64,000 nt of DNA from Massilia sp. PAMC28688 (GTDB lineage: Bacteria > Pseudomonadota > Gammaproteobacteria > Burkholderiales > Burkholderiaceae_D). Below, piece by piece: positions 54,673-63,824 of the stretch; the first letter of the stretch is position 1; every line of letters begins with the position of its first letter. The notes under the pieces were generated by a model. That model saw only the letters and a list, made by a program, of their open reading frames with translations, was not told the origin of the DNA and ran no database searches. The stretch spans positions 434,001-498,000 of the forward strand of contig NZ_CP080378.1 of NCBI RefSeq assembly GCF_019443445.1, given 5' to 3'. The position numbers were made by a program, and so were the translations under genes.

Positions 54673-55698
54673 ATGGCAAGCGCCCGCCTCTCCACCCTGA
54701 CCCAGGCCAGCTCGCAGCTGCTGCGGCGCCAGGCCGAGCGCTGGCTGTTCCGGCTCAAGGAGACCGAACCTGGCGAAGTATTCCTGACCCGGCGCCGCGT
54801 GTTCATCCTGCCCACCGGTGCAGGCGTGGGCTTCGGCGCCCTGGTGCTGGTGCTGCTGGTGGCGTCGACCAACTACAACCTGGGCCTGGGCTTTGCACTG
54901 ACCTTCGCCCTGGCTGCATGCGCGGTAGTCGACATGTATTACACCTACCGCAACCTGGTGCACCTGCACCTGCGTCCCGGGCGCGCCCATCCCCTGTTCG
55001 CAGGCGAAGATGCGCAGTTCGAGCTGACCATCATCAACCGCAGCGCCAGCGCACGCTACGCCTTGTGGGCCGATTTTGCCAGCGTGGACACGGCGCGCTA
55101 CGTCACCGACGTGATGGCCGGCTCCGACGCCGCCCTGCTGCTGTCGGCGCCCAGCAGTGAGCGCGGCTGGCTGGCCGCGCCACGCGTCAAGCTGTCCACC
55201 CGCTTTCCCCTGGGGCTGTTCGTGGCCTGGAGCTACTGGCAGCCCGACGCCAGGGCGCTGGTATATCCGTTCCCCGAGCCCAGTGCGCCGCCGCTGCCCA
55301 TGGGCGGCACGGCCAGCGAGGATGGCCATGGCACGGCCGGCCAGGACGACTTTGGCGGCATCCGCAGCTACCAGCCCGGTGACCCGCTGCGCCACATGGC
55401 ATGGCGCCAGATCGCGCGCCTCGACCCGGCCCTGGGCGGGCAGCTGGTGACCAAGCATTTTGAAGGCGGCAATGTGGCCGAACTGGTACTCGACTTTGCC
55501 GCGCTGCCGCCCACGCTGGACCTGGAATTGCGCCTCTCGCGCATGACGCGCTGGGTGCTCGACGCCGAGCAGCGCGCCCTGCCCTACGGCTTTCACATTG
55601 GCGCGGCCCGCTTTGCGCCATCGGTGGGCGCGGCGCACCAGGCGGCGTGCCTGCGCGCCCTGGCGCTGTACCAGGACAGCGGCGCGGTGCGGCCATGA
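54673..55698 (+). CDS. DUF58 domain-containing membrane protein
   Basis: A 341-aa protein with two N-terminal helices (GVGFGALVLVLLVAS, ALTFALAACAVVDM, about residues 44-80) and a cytosolic or periplasmic part ending in the DUF58 motif DDFGGIRSYQPGDPLRHMAWRQIAR. Typical MoxR partner. It is 8 bp from moxR and overlaps the transglutaminase gene by ATGA. Confidence 0.92.
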   Translation: MASARLSTLTQASSQLLRRQAERWLFRLKETEPGEVFLTRRRVFILPTGAGVGFGALVLVLLVASTNYNLGLGFALTFALAACAVVDMYYTYRNLVHLHLRPGRAHPLFAGEDAQFELTIINRSASARYALWADFASVDTARYVTDVMAGSDAALLLSAPSSERGWLAAPRVKLSTRFPLGLFVAWSYWQPDARALVYPFPEPSAPPLPMGGTASEDGHGTAGQDDFGGIRSYQPGDPLRHMAWRQIARLDPALGGQLVTKHFEGGNVAELVLDFAALPPTLDLELRLSRMTRWVLDAEQRALPYGFHIGAARFAPSVGAAHQAACLRALALYQDSGAVRP

Positions 55699-57737
55699 AG
55701 CGCAGCGCTGACCAGCAAGCCCCGCACCCGGCCGCTGCGCTGCCGCAGGGGCGCCTGGCGCGCCTGCAGCTGACGCTCTCGCGCGACAAGTCCGACACCT
55801 TGCTGCTGCTGGCGGCCACCGTGCTGGTCCTGGCACCACACGCGCTGCATTTGCCGCTGTGGGTGACGCTGCTGTGCGCCACCACGCTGGCCTGGCGCGC
55901 GCTGATCACCTTCCGCGGCACGCGCATGCCCCCCACCCTGCTGCTGCTGCCGCTGGCCATTGCCGCCATGGGCGGCATCCTGCTCACCTTCAAGACCCTG
56001 CTCGGGCGCGAAGCGGGGGTGGCCATGGTGGTGCTGCTGGTGACCTTCAAGCTGCTGGAAATGCACGCGCGGCGCGACCTGTTCGTGGTCATCTACCTGT
56101 GCTTTTTTGTGCTGCTGACGAACTTCTTCTACTCGCAAAGCATCGGCATGGGCGCCATGATGTGCGCCGCCGTGGTGGCCTTGCTCACGGCCCAGCTGTC
56201 CTTCCAGTACAGCGGCGCCGTGCCGCCGCTGCTGCGGCGCCTGGGCCTGGCCGCGCGCACGCTGGCACTGGCCGCGCCGCTGGCGGTGGCGCTGTTCCTG
56301 CTCTTTCCGCGCGTGCAAGGCCCCCTGTGGGGCATGCCGGGCGATGCCGGGGCTGGCCGCACGGGACTGTCCAACAGCATGGCGCCGGGGAATATCGCCA
56401 GCCTGGCCGAGTCGAGCGAGATTGCCTTTCGCGTCAAGTTCCAGGGTCAGCGTCCGGCCCAGTCGCAGCTGTACTGGCGCGGCGTGGTGCTGTCCGAATT
56501 TGACGGGCGCACCTGGACCCAGCCGCCGCGGCGCGACTGGCGCGCCACGGCCGATACGCTGGTCACGCATGGCCAGCCGGTCAACTACCAGGTGACGCTG
56601 GAGCCGCACCGCGAACAATGGCTGTTCGCATTGGATATGCCAACGGCGCGGCCGCGCATGCCCAACATGGGCAGCTGGATGACCGGCAGCATGGAACTGC
56701 GCGCGGGCATCGGCATTGAACGGCGCGTTCGCTACGATGCGCAATCGCACCCGTCATATACCCTCGATGGCGGCGCCACCCTGCCCCGGCGCGAGCGCTG
56801 GCTGGCGTTACCGGGGGGCTTCAATCCCGTGGCCACCAGCGCCGGGCTGCAGCTGCGCAGCGAACCTGACCCGGCAAAACGGGTGAACGCGGTGCTGGCC
56901 ATGTTCCGGCGCGATGGCTTTTCCTACACCATGCAGCCGCCCCTGCTTGCTGCCAACACGGTGGACGACTTCCTGTACCGCACCAAGGCCGGTTTTTGTG
57001 AACACTATGCGAGCGCCTTCGTGTTCCTGATGCGGGCGGCCGGCGTGCCGGCGCGCGTGGTCACCGGCTACCAGGGCGGCGAACACAATCCGGTCGACGA
57101 CTTTGTGACGGTGCGCCAGTCCGATGCCCACGCCTGGGCCGAAGTGTGGCTGGGCCAGCGCGGCTGGGTGCGGGTGGACCCGACCGCGGCCATCGCGCCC
57201 GAGCGCATCGAGCGCAATTTGCAGCAGGCCTTGCCGGACCAGTATGACCTGCCCGGCATGGAAGGCATGATCAGCCTGGGCGAACGCAATCCATGGCTGG
57301 CCCGGCTGCGTTTCCAGCTCAGCGCATTTTCCAACGGCTGGGATCAATGGGTACTCAGTTACGACCAGCAGCGCCGCAGCAGTGTGCTCGAAGGCGTCAA
57401 GGATGCCCTGGGCAACTGGCGCACCGCGGGCGCCATTGCCGCCCTGTGCCTGCTGCTGGCAGCGGCAGGCGCGCTGCAGCGGCGGCGGCGCCAGGACCCG
57501 GTGGAAGCCCTGTACGGCGCCCTGGGGACCATCCTGGGGCGCCACGGGATGACGCGCGGGCCTGGCGAAGGGCCCAATGCCTGGGCTGCGCGCGTGGCCG
57601 GCTCGACCCTCGCAGCTTCGAAAAAGGAGGCCGCGCTGCGCTTCCTGCAGCTGTACAGCGCACACAAGTACGGTCCGGACGCCAGCGCGCCGGGACTGGT
57701 ATCGACCCTCAAGAAGCTGCTCAACGGTACACGATGA
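55695..57737 (+). CDS. Transglutaminase-like membrane protein (TgpA type)
   Basis: A 680-aa protein with about seven N-terminal helices (to about 190), then a periplasmic transglutaminase-like domain. The catalytic triad is visible as Cys in KAGFCEHYASAF (about residue 438), His in SDAHAWAEVWL and Asp in VRVDPTAA. A final helix (AIAALCLLLAAAGAL) and a DUF4129-like tail follow. Pseudomonas TgpA is essential for envelope integrity. The ORF overlaps the DUF58 stop and the mltB start by 4 bp each. Confidence 0.93.
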   Translation: MKRSADQQAPHPAAALPQGRLARLQLTLSRDKSDTLLLLAATVLVLAPHALHLPLWVTLLCATTLAWRALITFRGTRMPPTLLLLPLAIAAMGGILLTFKTLLGREAGVAMVVLLVTFKLLEMHARRDLFVVIYLCFFVLLTNFFYSQSIGMGAMMCAAVVALLTAQLSFQYSGAVPPLLRRLGLAARTLALAAPLAVALFLLFPRVQGPLWGMPGDAGAGRTGLSNSMAPGNIASLAESSEIAFRVKFQGQRPAQSQLYWRGVVLSEFDGRTWTQPPRRDWRATADTLVTHGQPVNYQVTLEPHREQWLFALDMPTARPRMPNMGSWMTGSMELRAGIGIERRVRYDAQSHPSYTLDGGATLPRRERWLALPGGFNPVATSAGLQLRSEPDPAKRVNAVLAMFRRDGFSYTMQPPLLAANTVDDFLYRTKAGFCEHYASAFVFLMRAAGVPARVVTGYQGGEHNPVDDFVTVRQSDAHAWAEVWLGQRGWVRVDPTAAIAPERIERNLQQALPDQYDLPGMEGMISLGERNPWLARLRFQLSAFSNGWDQWVLSYDQQRRSSVLEGVKDALGNWRTAGAIAALCLLLAAAGALQRRRRQDPVEALYGALGTILGRHGMTRGPGEGPNAWAARVAGSTLAASKKEAALRFLQLYSAHKYGPDASAPGLVSTLKKLLNGTR

Positions 57738-58888
57738 AATATCTGCTCCCATTCCTGCTGTCCCTGGCCTTGGCGGTGCCTGCTGCGGCGCCTGCCGCAC
57801 AAGTGAAGAAGCCGCGCGCGGCCAGCGTCAAGGCCGCGAAGGCCAAGCCAGCCAAGCCTGCCAGGACGGCGCGACGGGCCAAGGCCGCGAAGAAAAAGCC
57901 GGCGCCGCGCAAGGTCGACTACCAGGGCGAACAGGTCAATTTCGCCGAATGGAAGGCAGTGAGCGATTTTGCCGATGAGGTATCACTGCGCCACGGCTTT
58001 CCGCGGGACGAACTGACGGCCCTGATCCGCCAGATCAAGTATGTCGACTCGGCGGTGCAACTGGTCAAGCCGGGGCCGCCGGGCAAGCCCAAGAACATGA
58101 ATGCCGTGCGCGCCCTTAACATTGAGCCGATCCGGATCCGGGCCGGGGTCAGGTTCTGGAACGACCATGCCGCCCTGCTGGCACGGGCCGAGCGGGAATA
58201 CGGGGTGCCGGCCGAGATCATTGTCGGCATCATTGGCATCGAGACCGTGTACGGGCGCGACACGGGACGGTTCCGGGTGCTCGACGTGCTGACCACCCTC
58301 GCCTTTGCCTATCCGGCTGCGCCCAACCAGGCCAGCCGCATGGCGTTTTTCAGGGGCGAACTGGAAAATGCACTGGTGCTGGCACGCCAGAACGGGGTCG
58401 ATCCCCTGTCCCTGCTCGGCTCCTTTGCCGGCGCGATCGGCATGCCCCAGTTCATGCCCGGCAGCGTGCTGGCCTACGGTGTCGATTATGACCAGGATGG
58501 CGCGGTGGACCTGCGCGGGTCAACCGCCGATGTGGTGGGCAGCGTGGCCAATTTTCTGGTGAAGCACGGCTGGCAAAGGACCCACAGTGGCGCGCTGGTG
58601 ATCGCGGCCAACGTGTCCGCCGGCCGGGCCTGGTCGCGCTTTCTCGACCAGGGCCTGGAAGCGACATTCAAGCTCGACGAACTGCTGGCAGCCGGCATTG
58701 CCCCCGCGAGCCGCCCTCCCGCCGACCGGCTGTACGGCCTGGTGGACCTGCAAAATGGGGCCGAAGCGACCGAATACTGGCTGGCATCGGATAATTTTTT
58801 TGCTATTACCAAATACAATCGCAGTTACTACTACGCAATCTCCGTGATCGAACTGGGGCGCGCCGTTCAGCGCAGGCGGTCGCGTTAG
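57734..58888 (+). CDS. mltB: Membrane-bound lytic murein transglycosylase B
   Basis: Periplasmic peptidoglycan lyase of 384 aa. A signal peptide (to about residue 22) precedes a Lys/Ala/Pro-rich linker (about 25-57) and the GH103-type domain with catalytic Glu in IIGIETVYGRDTG (about residue 180), then GSFAGAIGMPQFMPGSVLAYGVDYD and the C-terminal FAITKYNRSYYYA. No lipobox cysteine is seen, so a soluble form is likely. Its place in the MoxR/DUF58/transglutaminase operon links the operon to the cell wall. Confidence 0.92.
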   Translation: MKYLLPFLLSLALAVPAAAPAAQVKKPRAASVKAAKAKPAKPARTARRAKAAKKKPAPRKVDYQGEQVNFAEWKAVSDFADEVSLRHGFPRDELTALIRQIKYVDSAVQLVKPGPPGKPKNMNAVRALNIEPIRIRAGVRFWNDHAALLARAEREYGVPAEIIVGIIGIETVYGRDTGRFRVLDVLTTLAFAYPAAPNQASRMAFFRGELENALVLARQNGVDPLSLLGSFAGAIGMPQFMPGSVLAYGVDYDQDGAVDLRGSTADVVGSVANFLVKHGWQRTHSGALVIAANVSAGRAWSRFLDQGLEATFKLDELLAAGIAPASRPPADRLYGLVDLQNGAEATEYWLASDNFFAITKYNRSYYYAISVIELGRAVQRRRSR

Positions 58889-59375
58889 GTCTTATACTAA
58901 GGGAAACTTTGTAAGCAAATGTAACGAAAGTACGCAGGTGACGCTGCGCCGCGCCGTGCTCGGCGACACATACTACCCGGGTGTATGGGACCCCGCTTTC
59001 CCTTGTGCCCGGGAAATATGGCCCTGCGCGATATACTCTGCAATAAATTGCTGCGGAGCTAGTAGTGAAAGGTATTGTGCGTCCAGTACACGAGAATTAC
59101 CCTACACTTAAACTTTCTACGAAAACAATTATTCTTTCCGTGGTTTTGTGAGAGAATTGCACAGCGGCTATGTTGCGACCAGACAACATACAAAACCCTT
59201 TTTTGCGTTTTCTATTGCTTTTGAGTACTAGGATTAAAAAAGGCTTGTACAATTGTGTATAGTTTTTAAAAAGTCTTCCCTCGGATAAATTTGGCCAGCC
59301 GTACTGCGATAGTTGTCGCTACAAGCGAAGTCCGTTTATCGACCACGCACACAACTCACAATAGGAAGTAACGAC
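58889..59375. other. AT-rich intergenic region upstream of the HTH-like gene
   Basis: 487 bp with no gene. It is AT-richer than its surroundings (for example 59080-59290). One inverted repeat is clear: TATGTTG-cgaccaga-CAACATA (59170-59191). Promoter and leader of the downstream gene must lie here; AGGAAG lies 8 nt before its ATG. Confidence 0.6.
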
Positions 59376-59705
59376 ATGACAAACCAAGTCGGCATTGATA
59401 TGAACAGCGATTCGGATTCCGATGACCTGCTGCAATACAACCCTAACCGCCTGCTCGATACGCTGATCGAGAACCTGCGCCTGAAGAACGACGCTGCCTT
59501 GTCGCGCGCACTCGAAGTGGCGCCGCCGGTCATTTCCAAGATTCGCCACCACCGCCTGCCGGTTGGCGCTTCGCTGCTGATCCGCATGCACGAAGTGTCG
59601 GACCTGTCGATCCGCGACCTGCGCTATCTGATGGGCGATCGCCGCAACAAATTTCGTATTAGCGACAAGCAGTTCAAGCCAAAAGAAGGCGAACAGCAGT
59701 CCTGA
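59376..59705 (+). CDS. Small HTH-like (Cro/CI-type) protein
   Basis: A 109-aa cytosolic protein. After an acidic N-terminus (residues 1-25, many Asp and Ser), residues 26-90 fit a Cro/CI helix-turn-helix: LLDTLIENLRLKNDAALSRALEVAPPVISKIRHHR (cut here to the core ALSRALEVAPPVISKIRHHR) and then SLLIRMHEVSDLSIRDLRYLMG. The tail is basic (DRRNKFRISDKQFKPK). No family name is certain. The long AT-rich promoter region suggests regulated expression. Confidence 0.72.
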   Translation: MTNQVGIDMNSDSDSDDLLQYNPNRLLDTLIENLRLKNDAALSRALEVAPPVISKIRHHRLPVGASLLIRMHEVSDLSIRDLRYLMGDRRNKFRISDKQFKPKEGEQQS

Positions 59706-59765
59706 TGAGTAGGGGCGACCCGCCACGTGCGGGCGCGCCTGCACTGCGCTGCACACGCGCAGACA

Positions 59766-59816
59766 AAAGGGTGGACCAGTTTACGGCGCACGAAGCCGCA
59801 CACTGGGCCACCCTTT
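59766..59816. terminator. Three-part hairpin between convergent genes (putative two-way terminator)
   Basis: AAAGGGTGG pairs with CCACCCTTT, CCAGT with ACTGG, and CGGC with GCCG, separated by single mismatches and a short loop. It sits between the HTH-like gene (plus) and cysM (minus) and has symmetrical A/T ends. It could also be the core of a structured RNA. Confidence 0.6.
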
Positions 59817-59847
59817 GCCGTTCTGGAAGCTGCCGGGCCCGCTTGAA

Positions 59848-60750
59848 TCAGGCGGGAAACACGCCGGTCGACAAATACCGGTCGCCGCGGTCGCACACGA
59901 TAAACACGATGGTGGCATTTTCCACCTGCTGCGATATGCGCAGCGCAATCTCGCAGGCGCCGGCCGCCGAGATGCCGCAGAAAATGCCCTCTTCCGCTGC
60001 CAGGCGGCGCGCCATCTGTTCGGCTGCGGCCTGGCTCACGCCTTCAATCTGGTCCACCCGCGCCTTGTCGTAAATGCGGGGCAGGTAGGCCTCGGGCCAT
60101 TTGCGGATACCGGGAATTTGCGAGCCTTCTTCCGGCTGGGCGCCAATGATGCGGATCGCCGCGTTCTGTTCCTTGAGATACTGCGACACCCCCATGATGG
60201 TGCCGGTGGTGCCCATGGCGCTGACAAAGTGGGTCACCTGGCCCTGGGTGTCGCGCCAGATTTCCGGCCCCGTGCCCTCGTAGTGGGCGCGCGGATTGTC
60301 CTGGTTGCCGAACTGATCAAGGATGATGCCCTTGCCGTCGCGCTGGAGCTGCTCGGCCATGTCGCGCGCATATTCCATGCCGCCCGTCTTGGGGGTGAGG
60401 ATGATCTCCGCGCCATAGGCGGCCATGCTCTGGCGCCGCTCGATCGACAGGTATTCCGGCATCAGGAGCAGCATCTTGTAGCCGCGGATGGCAGCGGCCA
60501 TGGCCAGTGCAATGCCCGTGTTGCCGCTGGTCGCCTCGATCAGGGTGACACCGGGCTTGATCTGGCCCCGCTCCTCGGCCCGCCGCAGCATGGACATGGC
60601 TGCCCGGTCCTTGACGGAGCCGGCCGGGTTGTCGCCTTCCATCTTGCCAAGGATGATGTTGTTGCGCGCGGCAGCGTCGGCGCCCGGCAGGCGCACCAGC
60701 TGCACCAGGGGCGTATTGCCGATCGTATCTTCGATGGTTTTGTAAGGCAT
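59848..60750 (-). CDS. cysM: Cysteine synthase B (O-acetylserine sulfhydrylase B)
   Basis: PLP enzyme of 300 aa that makes cysteine from O-acetylserine and sulfide or thiosulfate. The PLP lysine lies in GSVKDRAAMSML, the phosphate loop is TSGNTG, and the C-terminal GISAAGACEIALR is typical. DTIGNTPLVQL and the CysM-type length support CysM over CysK. Start 60750 (MPYKTIED). Confidence 0.93.
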   Translation of the reverse strand: MPYKTIEDTIGNTPLVQLVRLPGADAAARNNIILGKMEGDNPAGSVKDRAAMSMLRRAEERGQIKPGVTLIEATSGNTGIALAMAAAIRGYKMLLLMPEYLSIERRQSMAAYGAEIILTPKTGGMEYARDMAEQLQRDGKGIILDQFGNQDNPRAHYEGTGPEIWRDTQGQVTHFVSAMGTTGTIMGVSQYLKEQNAAIRIIGAQPEEGSQIPGIRKWPEAYLPRIYDKARVDQIEGVSQAAAEQMARRLAAEEGIFCGISAAGACEIALRISQQVENATIVFIVCDRGDRYLSTGVFPA

Positions 60751-60849
60751 GGAGACTCTTCGGGAGGTGATCGAACGCATATTTTAATCCAGCCCGCCCG
60801 GGGGCGTATGAGACGCGGCAACTTGTTGCCGCCTAAGCGCTGTGCTTGC

Positions 60850-61659
60850 CTAAAACAGGGACTGCACCCGTGGCTTGCCGTCGCCGGGGGTGGCAGCGAC
60901 GCCATGGCGCTCGCGCAGCCGCGCCAGCTCGCCCGACTTTTCCAGCCGGGCCACTCCCTGCGCCAGCGCCGCAGCCCATTTGCCGCTGCGCTTGTTGTGG
61001 GGCGAGAAGCCGGCCCGCAGCGCGAAGGTGTTTTCCAGGCAGCCGGCGTTGCGGAAACGTCCCTCGGCCTTCATCTCGCTGATGAGCTTGTACATGACGA
61101 GTTCATGCTCGAGCAAGACGGGAAAGCGCCCGCCCAGCAATTTTTTCGCATTGGTGGTGCCGGCGTTGGTGCCGTAGGAAAAATCAATCGCATGCCGATT
61201 ACCACGGTGCGACACGATAAAGGCATCCATGTCGCCATTATCATATTCATAGTCGCCAATCACGCCCAGCCGCACGCCCTTGAGCGACCACAGGCCACGG
61301 TAGCTCCAGCTCGATCGGGTGCTGGTAAAAAAGCAGGCGCGCGAATAGCCCAGCACGGGCCCGGGGCGCAGCCCGGCATCTTCCGGCGGCGCGAACACGC
61401 CGTCAATGGTGCCGGCGAGGGTCTGGCGCATGGCGCGGTTGAGCGGCAGCAGCATGGGCTCGACCCGGATTCCCATGGTGCCCAGTGCGCGCGTGGTTGC
61501 CTCCACCACGAAGCCGCCGCTGATGCGGCCGTCGCGCACGCACACATAGGGGCACCATTCATCCGACGCCAGCCGGACCGTTTCCTTGGCCGCGACCGGC
61601 AGGCACGCCGTCAGCAGCGTGCTCAACAACAATATGATGCGGGGTGGACAGTACGTCAC
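60850..61659 (-). CDS. Periplasmic solute-binding protein, family 3 (amino-acid type)
   Basis: A 269-aa exported protein with a signal peptide (to about residue 24, VAAKE) and family 3 binding-protein features (ASDEWCPYVC, SGGFVVEATTRALGTMGI, GTIDGVF). GTG at 61659 is supported by AAGGA 7 nt upstream. No permease or ATPase gene is adjacent, so it may serve another transporter or act as a sensor component. Ligand unknown. Confidence 0.8.
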   Translation of the reverse strand: MTYCPPRIILLLSTLLTACLPVAAKETVRLASDEWCPYVCVRDGRISGGFVVEATTRALGTMGIRVEPMLLPLNRAMRQTLAGTIDGVFAPPEDAGLRPGPVLGYSRACFFTSTRSSWSYRGLWSLKGVRLGVIGDYEYDNGDMDAFIVSHRGNRHAIDFSYGTNAGTTNAKKLLGGRFPVLLEHELVMYKLISEMKAEGRFRNAGCLENTFALRAGFSPHNKRSGKWAAALAQGVARLEKSGELARLRERHGVAATPGDGKPRVQSLF

Positions 61660-61789
61660 GTGGTGATCCTTGGCTCACAGGAAGTAGCGGCGCGGCACCG
61701 GCCCGCATGCCCAGCCAGTACAGACGGTATGGCGTACCAATGTAACACAGCCACCGCCTGGCGCCATGCCGTGCGAGCCTGGCGGCGGC

Positions 61790-63169
61790 CTAGCGCACCG
61801 GCACCGGATAGCTTGCCACGCTCACGTTGCCATCCTTGTCGACCGCCTGCACGCCGAAGAAATAATTATCCTTGGACAGCTTGATTGTTGCCTGCGTGAC
61901 GTTGCCCACGAAGCGTGCGCCCTGCCACAGGGCGGCCGTGGTTTCACGCCATACGATGCGGTAGCCGGCCAGGTCCGGCTCGGTATTGGGCTGCCACACC
62001 ATGGTCGAATCGTTCTCCAGCTTGTCGGTCCGCATCTGTACCTTGTGCGGCGCTGCCGGGGCCAGTGCCAGCGACGCGAGGGCCGCGGCGTTGACGCGCG
62101 CCACGCGGGCAATGTAGTGGTAATCATTGAATTCGGGCAGGTCGCCATATTGCTTGCCCTCTTCCACCCGCACGTTCTGGTGCTGGTGAGCATAGTCTTC
62201 ATTCGGCTCCGAAAAGCGCAATGCCGCATAGCCCCGTTCCAGGAAAGGCATGTGGTCACCCCCGCGCAGGTAGCGGTCGCGGCGCTGGATGATGTTGACC
62301 TTGAAATTGGGCACGTAGCGCTCGCCCACTTCCTTGACGTGGCGTGCCAGCTGGCGCGAGATGGAATCGTTCTCGCCGCCGGTGGCAAGCAGGCCGCGGT
62401 TGATGTCGTTGAGCTCCCTGGTGGCGGGTATGCTTTCGGCGAACAGGCGCACCTGGGCATCATCGACCCGGCCGTCGTCTGCGCGCGAACTGCCAATGAT
62501 GTCGTTGGTGAACATGGCACCGATGTTCAGGTTTTTCTGCCTTGCCTGCTCGGCCCAGTGCGCCGCGCCCAGCAAGCCCTGCTCTTCGGCCGCCACGGCC
62601 ATGAATACCAGCGTGGCATCGAAGCGGTGGCGCGCCATGATGCAGGCCAGTTCCATGACGGCAGCGGTGCCGGAAGCGTCATCGTTGGCCCCGGGCGCGG
62701 CACCGGTGGCATCCATGATGTCGGTATTGCGCGAGTCGTAATGGCCGCTGACTACATAGATGCGCTCGCTCGACGCCTTCTGGCTGCCGGGCAAGGTGGC
62801 CACCACATTGACGATGTCCGTGGGGCGCGAAATGCGCGCCGACACGGGCGCGACATGGCTGTCGAAGGCGACCTGCAGGCGAGCGCCCGCCTGCGTGCTG
62901 CAGCGCTCCAGTTCGGCCTTGATCCAGCGCCGGGCCGCGCCAATGCCGGTCTTGTCGGACACGGTATCGGACATCGTGTGGCGCGTTTCAAAGCTGACCA
63001 GCTTGCGCACATAGGCTTCGATGCGCTCGGGCGACACGGCCGCCGTGATGGCATCGATCTGGGGCTGGCGGCGGGTGGTATCGGGCCCGGCGGCGCCCGT
63101 GGCCGGCAGCGAGGTGGCGGCGGCGTTGGCGCCGATGAGAGCGAACAGCAGCATGGTGGCGAGGCGCAT
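61790..63169 (-). CDS. M28 family zinc aminopeptidase with C-terminal Ig/FnIII-like domain
   Basis: A 459-aa exported protein. A signal peptide (to about residue 18) is followed by the M28 core with zinc ligands His and Asp in VVSGHYDSRNTD and GANDDASGTA, the catalytic Glu pair in AVAAEEQGLLGA, and a further His in YLRGGDHMPFLE. The last 95 residues resemble a fibronectin III domain (WQPNTEPDLAGYRIVWRETT, KDNYFFGVQAVDKDGN). Secreted peptidase, single gene. Confidence 0.9.
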   Translation of the reverse strand: MRLATMLLFALIGANAAATSLPATGAAGPDTTRRQPQIDAITAAVSPERIEAYVRKLVSFETRHTMSDTVSDKTGIGAARRWIKAELERCSTQAGARLQVAFDSHVAPVSARISRPTDIVNVVATLPGSQKASSERIYVVSGHYDSRNTDIMDATGAAPGANDDASGTAAVMELACIMARHRFDATLVFMAVAAEEQGLLGAAHWAEQARQKNLNIGAMFTNDIIGSSRADDGRVDDAQVRLFAESIPATRELNDINRGLLATGGENDSISRQLARHVKEVGERYVPNFKVNIIQRRDRYLRGGDHMPFLERGYAALRFSEPNEDYAHQHQNVRVEEGKQYGDLPEFNDYHYIARVARVNAAALASLALAPAAPHKVQMRTDKLENDSTMVWQPNTEPDLAGYRIVWRETTAALWQGARFVGNVTQATIKLSKDNYFFGVQAVDKDGNVSVASYPVPVR

Positions 63170-63362
63170 CGTTATCCCTTGAATATAAGCTGGCGCTATC
63201 TTCTCATGGGGCGGCCCGCGCGGGGCGTCGTTACAGGCGAAAAAATCGGGACAGGAACACGGGCGGCAAGCGGACGGAAGAGGAAGAGGAAGCGGACGAT
63301 GCGCAGGCAGCAGCAGCGCCGCCCGGATGGCGGCGCGTCGAACTGGCGCTTACCTTGCGCCC

Positions 63363-63710
63363 TTACATGCGGGCGGCAGGCGCTGCCTTGGCATCAGCCG
63401 GCTTGCCCTTGACCGCAGCCTTGGGAGCGGCCGCTGCGCCTGCCAGCGGCTTGCCCGCCACCACCAGGCCTGCTTCCGACAGCTTGGCGGCGCGCTTTTC
63501 GCCCACGCCTTTCACGCGCTTTTGAAAGTCGGGCCAGTCCTTGAATTCGCCCTTGGCCCGCTCGTCCAGGATGGCCTTGGACATGGACGGCCCCACGCCC
63601 TTGACCGCGTCGAGCGCGGCCACGTCCGCCTTGTTGACGTCCACCTGCGCAAAAGCCATGCTCATCGTCGCCAGCAGGCTGGCCACGGCCAGCATCAGTT
63701 TCTTGATCAT
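63363..63710 (-). CDS. ComEA-like helix-hairpin-helix protein, exported
   Basis: A 115-aa protein with a signal peptide (MIKKLMLAVASLLATMSMAFA), then the ComEA-type HhH domain: VDVNKADVAALDAVKGVGPS and FKDWPDFQKRVKGVGEKRAAKL, with two GVG hairpins. The tail is Ala/Lys/Pro rich and basic. Such proteins bind DNA in the periplasm during natural uptake or have related roles. In beta-proteobacteria they often lie near rfaE1/rfaD and cysM, as here. Confidence 0.9.
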   Translation of the reverse strand: MIKKLMLAVASLLATMSMAFAQVDVNKADVAALDAVKGVGPSMSKAILDERAKGEFKDWPDFQKRVKGVGEKRAAKLSEAGLVVAGKPLAGAAAAPKAAVKGKPADAKAAPAARM

Positions 63711-63824
63711 ATGTTCTCCGTTAAGTAAATGAACGGGACAGCACCATGCCGTTCCCGTCCCGAGAACGGCCAGCCCGGGGCGTGCAGTTGACCCGCACGA
63801 TTGAGGGCGCGCAAGGCGGCTTGT

